Assembly: GCA_027579435.1 (NCBI GenBank)
Contig: JANBPK010000775.1
Span: 62,001-126,000 of the forward strand
Direction: 5' to 3'
Source of the DNA: Candolleomyces eurysporus
Lineage: Eukaryota; Basidiomycota; Agaricomycetes; Agaricales; Psathyrellaceae
Length of the DNA: 64,000 bases
Made by a program: the position numbers and the translations under genes. Below the pieces are notes generated by a model. It did not search any database. It worked only from the letters and a program-made list of their open reading frames with translations, and had not been told where the DNA came from. How positions within the stretch are numbered: the first letter of the stretch is position 1; each line of letters starts with the position of its first letter. This document shows, piece after piece, positions 1 to 12,515 of this stretch.

Positions 1-517
1 CAATTGCCAAAGCCCGACTATGCCTCCTTGATTCATTCTTCACCATCACAGGCACGTCAAAATGCTGAGACGCTCATACCCTGCTTCAGCATCGAATTCA
101 TATTCGCACTCCAGCAGAGTGACTAGCTGTCACCGAAACGACCGTTCTAATTCATCCAAATCCCTTTGCGAGATTGCCCCTTCTACGAATCCATCATAAC
201 GTGGGGTGCTCCAAGTCGAAGCTGTACCTGAAATTGAGGATAGGCATAGAGGGTAGCCATGGAAGGGAAGAGGGCTCGATGACGTATGATCGGACCAGGC
301 GAAAGAAAGGACATTATGATGTACCCAAAATGCGCCCAATCCCGTATCCCTTCTCATCTTGCAACGCGCATTTTTGCCCTCCGTGAAACTCGGGCTATGT
401 ACCAAAGATATTTTCCTCAAACAGGATTGCGAGACGTCACAGAGGTATAGCGCAGGAGGTGGGTAAGGCTACCAGTCTAGAACATCTAAGTTTTCTCGAG
501 GGTCGCAGTTTGTTTGG
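1..517. repeat. Left copy of a duplicated segment, no intact gene
   Basis: Bases 1-480 match 7287-7790 with many point changes and a few small indels. The copy at 7287 lies just after the 3' end of NACHT gene A, so this copy probably marks the 3' flank of another NACHT gene left of the window. On the minus strand both copies keep a similar broken reading frame (around 130-420 here) with shared stops. It may be a remnant of an unknown gene; no family was recognised. Confidence 0.6.
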
Positions 518-950
518 TCATGGTAAAGCCTCCACGGTGGACCTTGTCAACAGTAATGCAACTGGCCACTCCACAATCACTCTATCGAACAAACCCACCC
601 CTGAATGGTTTTCCCCACCAATAGGATCCACCTTCGCCGACTCCAACAGTTCCTGCCGAGCTCCCTCTCTCAAATCCTTCCAAGACCTCGTTACAATATC
701 TCCACCTCCTACAAAGACTGGATCTAAAGTTGCTGTCAAGTTTTCACTGCCAGATTGCTTTTTTAATGAGTCATTGAGGGGTTTTATATCGGCCAGATCT
801 CGTTCTAGGAATCGTGTGTCGTTCAGCCTTTGTAAATCCTCAGGCAATTTCTCGTGGTACGAATGCAATGCGCTCGTGGTGTGTACGTATCCGAGAATGT
901 CGATCCTGTGCGCATCAGGAAAAGGGTATGAGCGTTGGATGCTGGACTGT
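518..950 (-). pseudogene. 3'-exon fragment of a SAM methyltransferase gene
   Basis: The minus-strand frame closely matches the last exon of the intact methyltransferase at 15814-17275. Shared pieces include ILGYV-TTSALHSYHEK, NDTRFLERDLAD, LDPVFVGGGDIV and the C-terminal VEWPVALLLTRSTV. The catalytic N-terminal half with the SAM-binding motif is absent. Homology stops abruptly near 950, upstream of which no methyltransferase exon is seen. The fragment ends with a short altered tail (EALP) and a stop. It is a dead 3' piece left by duplication. The long plus-strand frame over the same bases is its shadow. Confidence 0.8.
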
Positions 951-955
951 TTCAT

Positions 956-3900
956 CGCTCTCGCACTCGTTGCACATCCGCTGATCCAGCTATGGCCGTC
1001 ATTTGAAATTCCCCTTTGCCCGCATTTACGTCAAGGTTTCCAATTGATTGCAATAACTCGAAATCTCACTAGATTGTTCCCAGGACCGCGATTGCACTTG
1101 ATACTGCTTCAAGGTGTCAATCATATTTCGACATATCATTCCGGACCGGCATTCCAAAATCTCCAGCTGAGTGACCAACCTTCTCCGAAATTTCGCCAAA
1201 AGCCTCCAGCAATGTATCCGCCTTCGAACCCCTCTCCCTTATTGATTATCCTACTGACGGGCGACTGAAGCTGAAGCTGAACTTAGGATCGGGGAGTCCG
1301 CGAGATGACAGGATAGCAGAAACATTCGGACACAGAACGTACACTTCCAATCCCGTATCTTCCTTGCATGTTTGCCTCCTATTTCTGTCAAACCTATGAC
1401 AAACTTGAATGCCTTTCATCCAAAAGTACGTTCAGGTAATGAGTAGAAGAAATATTGCTGGTGGTTGTCGGAAAATCAACCGACGATGAGCTTGCGAGAC
1501 TCGCTTGGTTCTCTAATCGAGCGAGCACGAAATGCGTACACGACATGTTTCCAGGGGAGGCCGTAAGACTTATCCTGGTATGCTTTCGTGGCGGGTTTCG
1601 TAGCGCATCACTAATCCTCAACGGTGCAAAAGCATAACATCTTCGCCGCCAGTGTGCATCCACCTCAGGAAGTTGAAACTGAAAGCATCGTCTGAGGCGT
1701 CTCAGGGACATAAGCATAATATGGAAGCTTTGCATATAGTCTGCAAGGGTTAGAAACGTGACGAAAGTGATGTCAGATAAGACCTACGGCGCACAGGGAA
1801 AGGGTTGGGTAGCACCTAGTAAAGCGTCAGACTCGCATTGAGGATGTAAGAAACTCGCAAGTCAGAGCCTCGTGAAGCACATCACAGCTCAAGGTTTAGG
1901 TGCGGAATATAGTTTATTCCTGTGCGATATCCAGCATCATTATTTCTATATACGCTCTCCCCGTCCAGGACCGGTCCAGAATTGAACAGACTGCGGAGAA
2001 CGATAGAACTGACGAACGTAACTCTTATCCACCTCAGCTCCTTGCCCAACTGACCAACCGCAATGTATCCCAGTCCACTTCTCCATCCGACTCTCCCTCG
2101 ACGAAGTTCCCGAAATCTTTGACAACAAAAAGACCGTGAGTCGGAAGTGAGGTGGCAGGAGTAAGGTCGATACCGATAGACGCTCGCAGCCTCGAGCACA
2201 CTGCATCAGTAGAGGTTTCGTGTAGTGCGAACATTTTTGGACGTGGTAGGCAACTCCGTGGCGCTGGAGCTTAAGTGTGACACGCATCGTCGTCAGACCT
2301 ATCCACTCGCACCGCCCAGGCCACCCTAGTCAACCCAGTACAAATTTCAGCAGACGAAGACTCGGACTCAGCCATGAACATCCTCCAGGAGACGACACGA
2401 AAATGAATAGACGAATAGACTCGGCTGGGGCTCTTATGGCGCATTGAGAACGATTCCGATACGCGCGCGGGCTGAATGCAAGTGCATCTTGAGACTATGC
2501 TCATTCGTGTGAGGGTCTGAGGCAAAGACCAGCTATATTCGCAGGTTTCAAGGGCAATGAAAGGTGGCAGGAAGCGTATCTGAAGCCGTCGACGGGATTT
2601 CCCGGTTGCACGATGCCTGTAAAAATATCCGACGTCCCTCGAACGCCTTCCAATCCCTCTCGAAGAATATTCCTCGTCGCAATCGGGGACTTGATCCAGC
2701 TAGTACCTGAATGCCGTGAAGCCAACACCGCTGTCAGAAGCGGTGCTTTGCAGGGAGAGATGACCAGTGCCGACAATCCAAATTTGAATACGTTAACGAC
2801 GGTGGGCGTTGCAAAACCGTCGTGGATGCAGCGACTGCTCCAATCCCATCAACTCCGTCCCCTTTCCCGCTTCTTCTGAGTCTCGAATTACCGATCTATT
2901 GATACTTTCAACAATACGGGCCAGGTCACTGGTTCGGCGACTGCTCGCATGCGTGCCATTCCCTTTGATCTTCCTCCTTGCGTAACTTCAATCGCCAAGG
3001 TCCTACTTCCACCAGAGAGTTCAGCCAGTTAACTCGGTCCAAAAAGTGCGCAACCAAGTCAGTGATGCAACGTTGAGAGCCGGTCGAGATATAGCCGTCG
3101 TGGTGATGGTCTGGAACACGGCAACATCAGTCCAAGGGCGAGCTGTTCGACCATGCTGCAGGAAGGAAGAGGGGAGTAAGTGTCGGTGTATTTGGCTGCC
3201 GTTGAGCACGAGAACCATTGCACCAATTATAGATATCGAATGACTAGCGGAGAGGAAGAGTTGGACACGGGAAGGACCGGAAGAGCGATTGCGGAAGAAT
3301 ATCATATCCGCTGGCGGCGCGGTCGACGGTTCCGGGCCTGAGATCGCCGCCAGTGGCCCCGAAATGGCGTCGGAGACCTGTGCAGTACGTGAAGGAACGA
3401 GAGCTGTCTAAATGCGCTGTCAGTGAGAAGAGAGAACATACATTGTAGAAAGGGCATGCGCTTACTTGAGCTTCGCTAATCGAGAACACGGACATTTGCT
3501 GTACCCCAACCTATGCCATTGCGTCCTACTGCTATGCTAGGGNTTTTTTGACCTGGAATCGGAAGCAGGATAACTTGGAGAACAATGAGAAATCGTGAGT
3601 ATTGCTGGGACTGAGCAATGAGTACTGAGCTGTGGATGTTATTCCTGCCGGCTAGCCATGGAGCAACGTTGTGGAAGCGGCTCTTCGGATTTCGACATCA
3701 TATGCTTACACTGGTAGCCGTTCGAAATGTTGCTGGTGGTGGGTCTAGTACGCTGGAGAGCAGAGTTTGCTGGCCATGGGCTTCCGTTGACCGTGGCTGC
3801 AGGAAAAGGATTACAGTGGGGGCGGGAACCACTTGCCATATCGAGGAGCCAACATTGCATCATCGACTGGGAGCCCATCAGCTCACGCCATGATGCAGAG

Positions 3901-4650
3901 GATCTGCGCCACACAGTCGTGGCGCTGTATCACGTCCATGTCGAAAAGTTCTACGAAGCCTTCAGAACTTCCGAAGCGTCCCCGTACATCGAAGCCCATG
4001 GCTCACTTTCCGAGGCGCGTATGAACGAAAGCTCCGGATTCTCCTCTCAAGTGATAAGCAAATTGCTGACATGCTGCAAAGTATTTGCTGGTCCCTGATG
4101 GAATGACGACGACACATCCATTCATTCTCGCTCTGCCTCTCTCATATCGCCCCTGACCCCCCGGATTATCAGTGCCGACGGCTCTAGCCATAGGCCGCGA
4201 TCTTCCCAGTAGGACCTTGAACCGTTCCAATAGTGTACCGCCCTTCGACAACTTAAGCCCTCTCGAAGGATGTGTTTTCGATGAAAATGAAAAAGAGATT
4301 GTACCGATGAGGGCTCGTCTTAATCCTGTTTGCCTTCGCGAATGACTTCTCGAGCGCAACCATCTGCCACCACTTTGGATCGTTTTCCGCCCCCGTCCCT
4401 TTCGGTGATCGCAAGCCCGTTACTGCCAACGTCTCGATGGCCTCCATGCGTCCGTACCTGATATGCCCTCAACAAGACGAAAGCGCATTCCGCAGCTTAC
4501 GAAGTTCGCTCCATCGTTCGCCAAATGCCAAGAGGCGCTCAGGCTCCCACTCACCTCTGGATGGTGGGCAGTAAGCTCCCTTTGAACTTACGGACCGGCT
4601 CGCTGTGCACAAGAGAGCTCGATCTTGATCTCCGGAGGCCTTCCTGTGCC
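956..4650. other. Gene-poor stretch, nothing recognised
   Basis: Only short frames on both strands, none with recognisable motifs, splice support or a paralogue in the window. A block near 3820-3860 weakly matches one near 8105-8145, both with a CTTGCCATAT core, so the stretch is probably decayed duplicated sequence. One N at 3543 abuts a T run. Confidence 0.5.
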
Positions 4651-4846
4651 TGTGATCGACGCTCGTGGGCTGTGCACTGCTATGCCATGATGTGGCGTGT
4701 TGACAGAGCTTTGCCCTCAAGGGACGGTTCTCAGGTCGTCTGCCAGGGAGCACAACTCTTGCCTTCCTATCACGTTCGCATCCGTTTCCCCATCTTCTAT
4801 CCCATCCCATTCGATTCTCCCTCCATACCCTCACCGATTGGCAGGC
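4651..4846 (+). promoter_or_regulatory. Shared 5' region of NACHT genes A and D
   Basis: The bases before gene A match those before gene D (minus strand, about 22697-22890) much better than ordinary intergenic sequence. The match includes a block around TGTGATCGACGCTCGTG followed by CACTGCTATG. Degenerate versions occur before genes B (near 8820) and C (near 12330). This is most simply a co-duplicated promoter and 5' UTR. No TATA box or transcription start can be assigned from sequence alone. Confidence 0.45.
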
Positions 4847-7235
4847 ATGCCCTCACAGTCCACCTACTTTAATGGTGCAAGCCATTTTCAAATCGATCAT
4901 CAAACCATCAACTCTATCGCTGGAAGTCAGTATTTCTTGAGCGGTGGGCAGGGTAAGTAAACACATTCGAGTTCTTTTCATGTTTGACTTGTGCTAACCG
5001 AGACTTCCCAGATCTGAGTCTTCGACTTAACCCGATTCTCGATGCATCGCATACTCGCAATCGGAATACCTCTCCCCCAGACTCAGAATGTTTCCCGGGA
5101 ACCAGGGAGGCCCTCATTCACAATATCACCACTTGGGGCGACGCTGCGATGGATTCAGCATACACTTGGGAGACAGAGGATGATTGGGATTCAGTCGACG
5201 GTAGGCACTGGGCCTTTTCTGATGGCAGTGGAAGCATGGTGGTACACCGCACAACCCCCCATATCTGTTGGCTTCACGGCTTCGCAGGCTGTGGAAAATC
5301 TGCGATATCGTTGAAGGTGGCCCAGATTTATTCGGGGTCTGACCGTCTCCTTGCCAGCTACTTCTTTTTTCGAGGGGCGGGTGATCGAAGCACGATGCGC
5401 AGGTTTGCGGTAACTCTTGCCAGTCAACTTGCCGCTGCGCTCCCTGCTACAGCTCCATTCATTGAAGCCGCTGTGAAGGCAGAGCCGGGCCTGCTCACCA
5501 GCCATGTGTCCTTGGCTACGCAGCTGGATCGCTTGATCCTCTCTCCGTTTCAAAGTGTTATCAACGAAGGCGGTCTTGAGGAGACCCTCACCAAAGGACC
5601 CTTCCTCATCGTGATCGACGGTCTCGATGAGTGCGAGGACAAGCGAGGGGTAGAGGAGTTCATCGATCACATTCTCAACTTCTTCGAAGAACACCCCACC
5701 ATCCCGCTCCGAGTCTTCATCGCCAGTCGAGTCGAACAGCATATTCGCGCTTGCCTTGAGACTGATGGAGTTGTCTTGGGCAATCTCGACAGTTACTCCA
5801 CCTGGGGTGACGTCGAGAAATTTCTACGAGCATCGTTTCGAAACGCGGCGAAAAAGGATCGCATCATTCGAGCGTACGTTCGAGCGCGCGGTGCGTGGCC
5901 AACACAATCAGACATGGACAAGTTGATCGGGCACATCGGTGGATCCTTCGTTCTGGCGTCTACCATGTTCAAGTACATCGCCCAACCAGCCACAGAAAAA
6001 GATCCCACGACACCTATGGACCGCCTCCCTCTCACCCTAGAGATGAACGGCCTCGATGGACTGTACGCCCAAACGCTCGCCCGTTCGCAAAATCTCCCCC
6101 ACTTCTGCAACATCATCTCCACCACCGCACTGCTCAAGCGACCACTCGCGATTGTTGGAATATCAGACCTCCTTGGAATCGAAGCTTTCGAAGTCATCCG
6201 TGTCTTGTTGAGCCTGCAAGCGGTTATTCGTGTCCCAGGAACCGACGAAGAAGGCGATGTGACTCTATGTCATACATCCCTTCGCGACTTCCTCACTACC
6301 GAAAACCGATCAAGATCTTTCTTTGTACCAAGCTCATTTCATCTCCACCTGTCCTTCTATTGCTTCTCCTCCGCCTTTGAAAAGAGGAATGGGCAGGCCT
6401 ATAGCTATGGTCTGCATTATTTCGATGACCATTGGCGATCATTCGCTGATTTAGACGCCTGTGACTTCATCAATGGGATCAAGCAGTTCAAGAGTCGCCG
6501 ACCTGTATTCGTCAACAGACCGCAATATCACGCCTTCCTCTGCAGTATGTTCTTTTATACCATCTTTTTGAAGAAACACTGGTCCTTGACCGATAACTCG
6601 TATCTACTCACCGAGTGCACCAACCAACTGGCGCTGGCAGCGGAATGTTCTGACCCCCACATTCGACTCTGGCTGAAACAAAAATTACTTGATCTTAGGG
6701 CATTTGGTAGCCCTGTGATCACAGTTGAATTTACTGAACACACATACGAAACAATACGACATGGCCTGCAACGCGCATCAGCCGCTATTCATACCAATGT
6801 ATGTTTCTAGGATTTTATTCTTCCCCGGACGGTTTGTACAACTGACACCACTTTCGTAGTTTTCCGAAACTCTAGAACACCACACCACTAGCTCTGGAGC
6901 AGAAAGGACCCATACTGAATCAGTACGTGCGCTCAACCCAGGAATCTAGGTTTGCCATTGGAATAATTTTCGTCTTCAGCGCCGCTTGTCAGGCATTGCC
7001 ATCTTCAAGGTACATCAGGTCTTAGACCTTGGAGATGTAAAGGCCGCTCAATAGTCCTCGACAGCTGCTAGAATGGATAGTTTCTCGTGCTCATTTCAAG
7101 TGGGAAGAAGCGAAGATGACGCCGGGCCCTCCCCTTGACCTTTTTATACTCGAAGAGAACTCGGACTCGGACAGGATTTACAGCTTTGACCGACCGTCGG
7201 TCAATAAGGACTGCCATCAAGAATATTTTTGGTGA
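4847..7235 (+). CDS. NACHT-domain NLR-like protein A (718 aa, five exons)
   Basis: Exons 4847-4952, 5012-6798, 6860-6922, 6980-7009 and 7065-7235; phases close exactly at every junction. The first exon encodes a 36-residue leader (GASHFQIDHQTINSIAGSQY) found in all four paralogues. Walker A (GFAGCGKS) is at residues 125-132 and Walker B (LIVIDGLDECED) near 233-245. Downstream come VFIASRVEQHIRACLETDG and a TSLRDFLTTE segment typical of agaricomycete NACHT proteins. The C-terminus is a short helical tail (LLEWIVSRAHFKWEE). No WD40, ankyrin or TPR repeats follow, so this is a NACHT protein without a repeat sensor. STAND ATPases of this class act as nucleotide-driven oligomerising switches in fungal non-self recognition or cell death; that role is inferred here. 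The start is the only ATG in frame with the leader motif. Confidence 0.85.
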
Positions 7236-7286
7236 ACCGGTGCGTCCTTCGCTGTTACTCGAACTCTGCGGCAAGGTAATTATTCA

Positions 7287-7790
7287 ATTGTCAAAGCCCT
7301 AATATGCCACGTTAATCCATCCTTCACCACCACAGGCCCATCAAAACGCCGAGACAGCTCATACCCTGCTTCAGCATCGAATTCATATCCACACTCCAGC
7401 GGAGTGACTAGCTGTCACCGAAACGTCCGTTCCAATTCATTCAAACCCCTTTGCGATATTGCCCCTTTCTACAAATCCATCATAACGTGGGGTCCTCAAA
7501 GTCGAAGCTGTACCTAAAATTGAGGGTAGGTATGGGGGGTAGGCATGGAAGGGAAGAGTGTTCTATGATGTATAATCGGACCAGGCGAAGGAAAGGACAC
7601 CATAATGTACCCAAAATGCGCCCAATCCCGCATCCTTCCTCATCTTACAACGCGTGCTTTTGCTTTCCGTGAAACTCGGGCTATGTACCAAAGATATTTT
7701 GTTCTCAGAAGTTCGATTATCAGTTTCTTCCTTAAACGAGACTGCGAGAGGAGGTGGGTGAGGTTACCGTCGTTGCAACGGTGATTTGCG
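7287..7790. repeat. Right copy of the duplicated 1-480 segment
   Basis: Begins CAATTGTCAAAGCCC, against CAATTGCCAAAGCCC at base 1, and stays alignable to about 7790 with small indels. It lies 50 bp after the stop of NACHT gene A, so 3' flanks of NACHT genes were duplicated with the genes. The minus strand carries the same decayed reading frame as the left copy. Confidence 0.65.
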
Positions 7791-9225
7791 ACTCGTTAGC
7801 GGTGGGTGTTGGTATCAGGGTGCCCAAAGTCAAAGGGCACGGGATGCAGACGGCANTTTTTTGGGTCGCTGCGACTGCTACCGTAGAAGGCGCAAAGAGC
7901 TGAAGAAGGACATGATCACGCCTTACAGACGTTCAACGATATTCAATCCAGATACTCAGCAATCTGTTGCGTTGCTAGATGTGTCCAATTGCTAACCAAT
8001 GAGCTTGGGGTATTTCCGTGTAGATTTACACTTAGAAAGAGAAGACAATGGATTTTAGATCCTTATGAGGTTCTCCCCGACGCTGCAGGATGAGGGGAAG
8101 GAGGAATGGGAGGAATGCTGGGAACTACTTGCCATATTGAGAGGTAGCCACAGCGCCATCGACCTCCGACCCTTTCTTTTCTCTTTTTTTAACTGTATTG
8201 CCCCTAGGTGTGCCCTATGTGTGGCCTTACAGCGGTGTAAGGTACGTAGACGACACAGTGAAGGTATTATCAGGCCCCTATCGCCTTTCGTATGACTGAG
8301 ACCCTGGTGTGCATCCTGAGAGGGCTCGCCCTTGGCAATCGCTCCCTCGGAATCCAGTATGGAAACACCTTTTCGCCTGGGCTCTCCTCTTGAGTGCGGT
8401 TGGTGGCTTGTACTTCGGGTGTGCTGTTTGCTACGAGGACATATGGGCCTCATTGCCCTTCTGTACACCCGACCGCTACATGCGGTGGTCTTGACGGGGC
8501 AATTCCCGGGGCGTTGCAACCTCCGACCCTTCCCCTCTCCTTCCTGCACTTCTTGTATCTCAGATCGCAGGGTGAAGTTTTCGCTTGAGGTACTCTATCC
8601 ATTGAAGATCATTGTTTACGAATGTCCGTAAGTTCTTTAGCTTCTTCTTTCTTCTCGAGAAATCTAAGTATTCTGACAAGGAGCGAATTGTTGGCCGGCC
8701 CCCGGTGTGACCACAAACCATCTCCTCGCTCAACCTCCTTTCCTATTTTGCTGGTGACGGCTTCAACCTCCTCTCGCTAGGAGACTCCGAGTCTATATCT
8801 GGGACTGAAGCATAGCGTCCCGGTGATTGACGCTGGAGGGCGGTACTGCTATGTCATGCTAGCACTGCTGGGATCAAAGTTTCTTGACCGCTGCCAAATG
8901 AGCACATGTCAAATCGTCGAACTTTAAGCTCCAATTTCGCATTTTGACGAGTGCAAAATCCTCAAAATTACTATATCGGGCGATTTTGCTCATGTCAGAA
9001 GGCAAAATCAGAATTCGTTATATTGACAAATACCTTCTGCACACCTTTTGCCGGACTCAAGAAACCGCGACCCAGCAGTGGCTGTGGCTTCTTGATATGA
9101 CTTTGTCTCTTCACGGGACGTCCACAAGGTGTTTGCGAGGCATGATAAACGCTCATACACTTGCCTTCCTATCATTCTCCTCCCATCTTCTATCTCATCC
9201 GATTCCTCATTTTTACGCTTCCTGA
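7791..9225. other. Intergenic region upstream of NACHT gene B
   Basis: Frames of up to 164 codons occur on both strands but none shows a domain or splice support. Around 8820-8880 lies a degenerate copy of the 5' block seen before genes A and D (GTGATTGACGCTGGAGG). The N at 7856 abuts a T run. Confidence 0.45.
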
Positions 9226-11556
9226 ATGTCAGACTTGCACCTGCAGTCCGGCTACTTTGCAGGTGCAAGTCACTTTCGGGTTGATCACCAAAACATCAAC
9301 TCGATCGCTGGAAATCAGTATCTTTTGAATATTTCGAGGGAGGGTAAGCAAAGAATTCACAGTTTTGCTCGATTGCTAGCGTTCGCTTGCTAATAGAGAC
9401 CTTCTAGACCTGAACCTTCGACTCAACCCGATTCCTGATGCATCTCACACCCGAGATCGAAAGACATCGCCTCCAGACTCAGCGTGTTTCCCTGGAACCA
9501 GGGAAGGAGTGATCAAGGAGATAACCTGTTGGGCTGACGCAGTGGATGAAAAAGGGGGAATCGAGGCTAACATTTCCGCGTTAATGGTATACGCCCCAAT
9601 CCCCCACATTTACTGGCTCCATGGCTTCGCTGGCTGTGGAAAGTCAGCCATTTCCCTCAAAATTGCCGACATCTTTGAAGACTCGGGGCGCTTACTTGCA
9701 AGCTACTTTTTCTTCCATAACGCTGGCGACAGGAGCACGATGAAGAGATTCGCCATGACTTTATCAAGTCAGCTAGCAGCTGCGTTGCCTGCAACGGTAC
9801 CTTTCATCGAGGCCGCCTTGCGGGCAGACCCAGGCTTGCTGAACAACTGCACTTCCTTGACGAGACAGCTGGAGCGCTTGGTCTACAAGCCGTTCCACGC
9901 TGCTATGAAAGGGGATATTCTCAAAGCGGCCCTTGCCAAGGGGCCTTTCATCATTGTCGTCGACGGACTCGATGAATGCGAGGACAGGCGGGGCGTAGAA
10001 GAGTTTATCAACCACATACTCGCCTTCTTCGACGAACACCCCACCATCCCGCTTCGAGTCTTCATCGCCAGTCGAGTTGAACAGCACATTCGCGCTTGCC
10101 TCGAGACCGATGGAGTTGTCCTGGACAATTTAGACAGATATTCGGCCCGGGACGACATCGATAAATTTCTACAAGCATCGTTTCAAACCGTGGCGAAGAA
10201 GGACCGGATCATCCGGGCGTACATTCAAGAACGCGGGACATGGCCCACGAGTTCGGACATGAACAAGCTGATATCTCATATCAATGGATCTTTTGTTCTG
10301 GCATCGACCATCTTCAAATACATAGTCCAACCGGCCGCCGAAGAAGATCCCATGACGCCGATGGAACGCCTCCCTCTTACCTTCGAGATGAATGGCCTTG
10401 ATGGCCTCTATACTCAAACACTCTCCCGTTTGCAACATCTCCCCCATTTTCGTAATATCATCTCCACCATCGCGTTGCTCGGCCTACCACTCCCGATTGT
10501 CGGAATCGCGGGCCTCGTTGGTATCGAAGCTTTCGAAGTTGTCCATGTTCTGCTGAACTTGCAAGCAATTATCCATGTCCCAGGAACAGACAAAGAGGGC
10601 CAAGTGAGGCTATGCCATACGTCCCTTCGTGACTTCCTCACCACCAACAGCCGCTCGGGATCTTTTTTCGTACCACCCTCATTCCATCTTCATCTGTCCT
10701 ACTATTGCTTTTCCTCTGCCTCTGGACCTATCACTGGGTGGGCATATGACTATGGCAGGCAGTATTTCAATGACCATTGGCGATTATTCGTTCATTCAGA
10801 AGCCTGCGACCTTATCAACGAGATTGAGCTTTTCAAGGCTCGCCAACCTCTGTCTGTCGATCGACTGCCTTATCCCGCTTTCCTCTGCTCTATGTTGTTC
10901 TATTCCCTTTTCCTGAGGCAATCCCTGCCCTTGAATGATAATTCCTACCTACTCGCCGAGTGTACGAAACAATTGGCGCTGGCGGCTGAATGTTCGGACC
11001 CCCGCATTCGACTCTGGCTGCAACAGGGATTATACCACAATCCTGAGCTGATGGTTTTCAGTGTTGTTAGCACAGTTCAATTCACCGAACGCACCTACGA
11101 AACAGTACAACATAACCTGGAACGTGCCTCGACTGCAATCCATGCTAATGTATGTTTCTTGAATCTCATTCTTCCGTTGCTCCGTTCAACTGAAAACACC
11201 TTTCTAGTTTCCCGAAGTTCTGGCCCTTCAAGATCTTCCAACTGGAATAGAAAAGGAATATGATGTCGACCTGGTACGTGCACTCGACGCAGCGCGCCAA
11301 TTTCGCCAGGATGATAATTTCAACCTTTAGCGCTTCTTGCCGGGCATCTCGACTTTTAAGGTATGTCAGTTCTTGAACCTTGAGGCGCGAAAGCTACTGA
11401 ACAGTATCCGTCAGGCGCTGAAATGGATAGTGGCCCGTGCTCGCTTTAAGTGGGAAGGCTTGAGGATGGCACCGCGCCCTCGCCTAAAACNTTTTTTTGA
11501 AACCTCACAATTCCCAGGTAACTTTCAGCTTTGACGGACCACAGTGGCAACTCTAG
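9226..11556 (+). CDS. NACHT-domain NLR-like protein B (about 698 aa, five exons)
   Basis: Exons 9226-9343, 9408-11149, 11208-11273, 11331-11360 and 11415-11556, with the same phases as gene A. The leader has the conserved GASHFRVDHQNINSIAGNQY. Walker A (GFAGCGKS) is at residues 112-119 and Walker B (FIIVVDGLDECED) starts near 220. The acidic linker before the P-loop found in A, C and D is missing. In the last exon an N (11491) sits before seven T's. Read literally, translation stops at 11534. Deleting the N gives a tail LKLFLKPHNSQVTFSFDG that aligns with gene C and stops at 11556. No repeat domain follows. The closest relative in the window is pseudogene E. An NLR-type signalling ATPase is inferred from NACHT family knowledge. 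Confidence 0.83.
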
Positions 11557-12515
11557 GAATTCAGCATCCATATCTTTTGATTGTTCTAGCTGGACGGGTA
11601 CGTCCTTCTCCTTCACTTGAATCCTCTTGCAAGGTTCAGAATTCTCGATGGAACGCCCAGCAATCTATAAACCTCCTATCCGTTCTAGTTCTCGCAAAAT
11701 CTCATATCCAGGGCTATTCTTTGCAGCTGAGGATGGTTGGTAACCCGGGCTTTCGGGAGGAGGGTGGAGGTGGCTGCAATGAAAGGTCGTGGGCTAGCCT
11801 GTTGAGCGGATATATTCTCTAAGCAGGGATGGTTCTGTAGGGTTAGCCGCGGTGGGCACTGGGAATCGACGTGAAGGTGAATTGAAGGCAAGCTGCCTGC
11901 AGGCGGCGGCTGAGTATTACATAACTCATGGAACTTCCAAGTTGCGGTTTTGCCGTCCCCTTGTCTGCCTCTCCATCTCACCTTACACTCGTGTCACTAC
12001 TACTCCATCCAACCCAGACATCTCCTAGCCAGAGCCGGAGACAGCTGCGGGTCCATGCTTGCGACAACGGTGAGGAAAGTGGCAATTCAACGCGACTGGC
12101 AACGGGTGATAAGATAACGAGGGTGGTAACATGGCGGAACTCTATCAAGCATGATGCATGATGACGGACCTCCCGCGCCGTCCCCTGTGCATGGTCTTGG
12201 CCTATTTGGACCCCCTCGGCAAAACTTCTCAGTTCAGTGATACGGTTGTTCAATCCTTGACTTGCTCTCGTCGCTTTCCTTTGTCGCTGCCTTTTTATTG
12301 ATATACCAATTATCTCGAGCGCCGTCCCAGTGATCAATGCTGGAAGGCGGTGCATTATAATATGGGTTGGTGATCTGTATTACTCACGGGACTGTCCTCG
12401 TGCTGTCTGCGAAGCAGCACGGGCGTCGAAATTCTTTCCTTCCTGCCACCCGCACCAATATTCCCTCCTCCTATCTCTTCTGATTCCTCAGTCTTAAATT
12501 TACCGATTGGCAGAA
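11557..12515. other. Intergenic region between NACHT genes B and C
   Basis: No gene recognised. A degenerate form of the shared NACHT 5' block lies near 12330 (GTGATCAATGCTGGAAGG). The rest holds only short unsupported frames. Confidence 0.5.

Noticed and set aside
459..1268. 269-codon plus-strand frame
   Set aside because: Opposite strand of the methyltransferase 3'-exon fragment; the matching plus-strand frame at 15821-16357 lies over a real minus-strand exon.
5191..5742. 183-codon minus-strand frame
   Set aside because: Shadow of the NACHT exon of gene A; similar shadows recur under B, C and D at the same place.
6980..7060. Reading through the fourth intron of gene A as coding (it looks frame-conserved against D)
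   Set aside because: It hits a stop in A and shifts frame in all paralogues, while splicing to 7065 gives the same LEWI tail in A-D.
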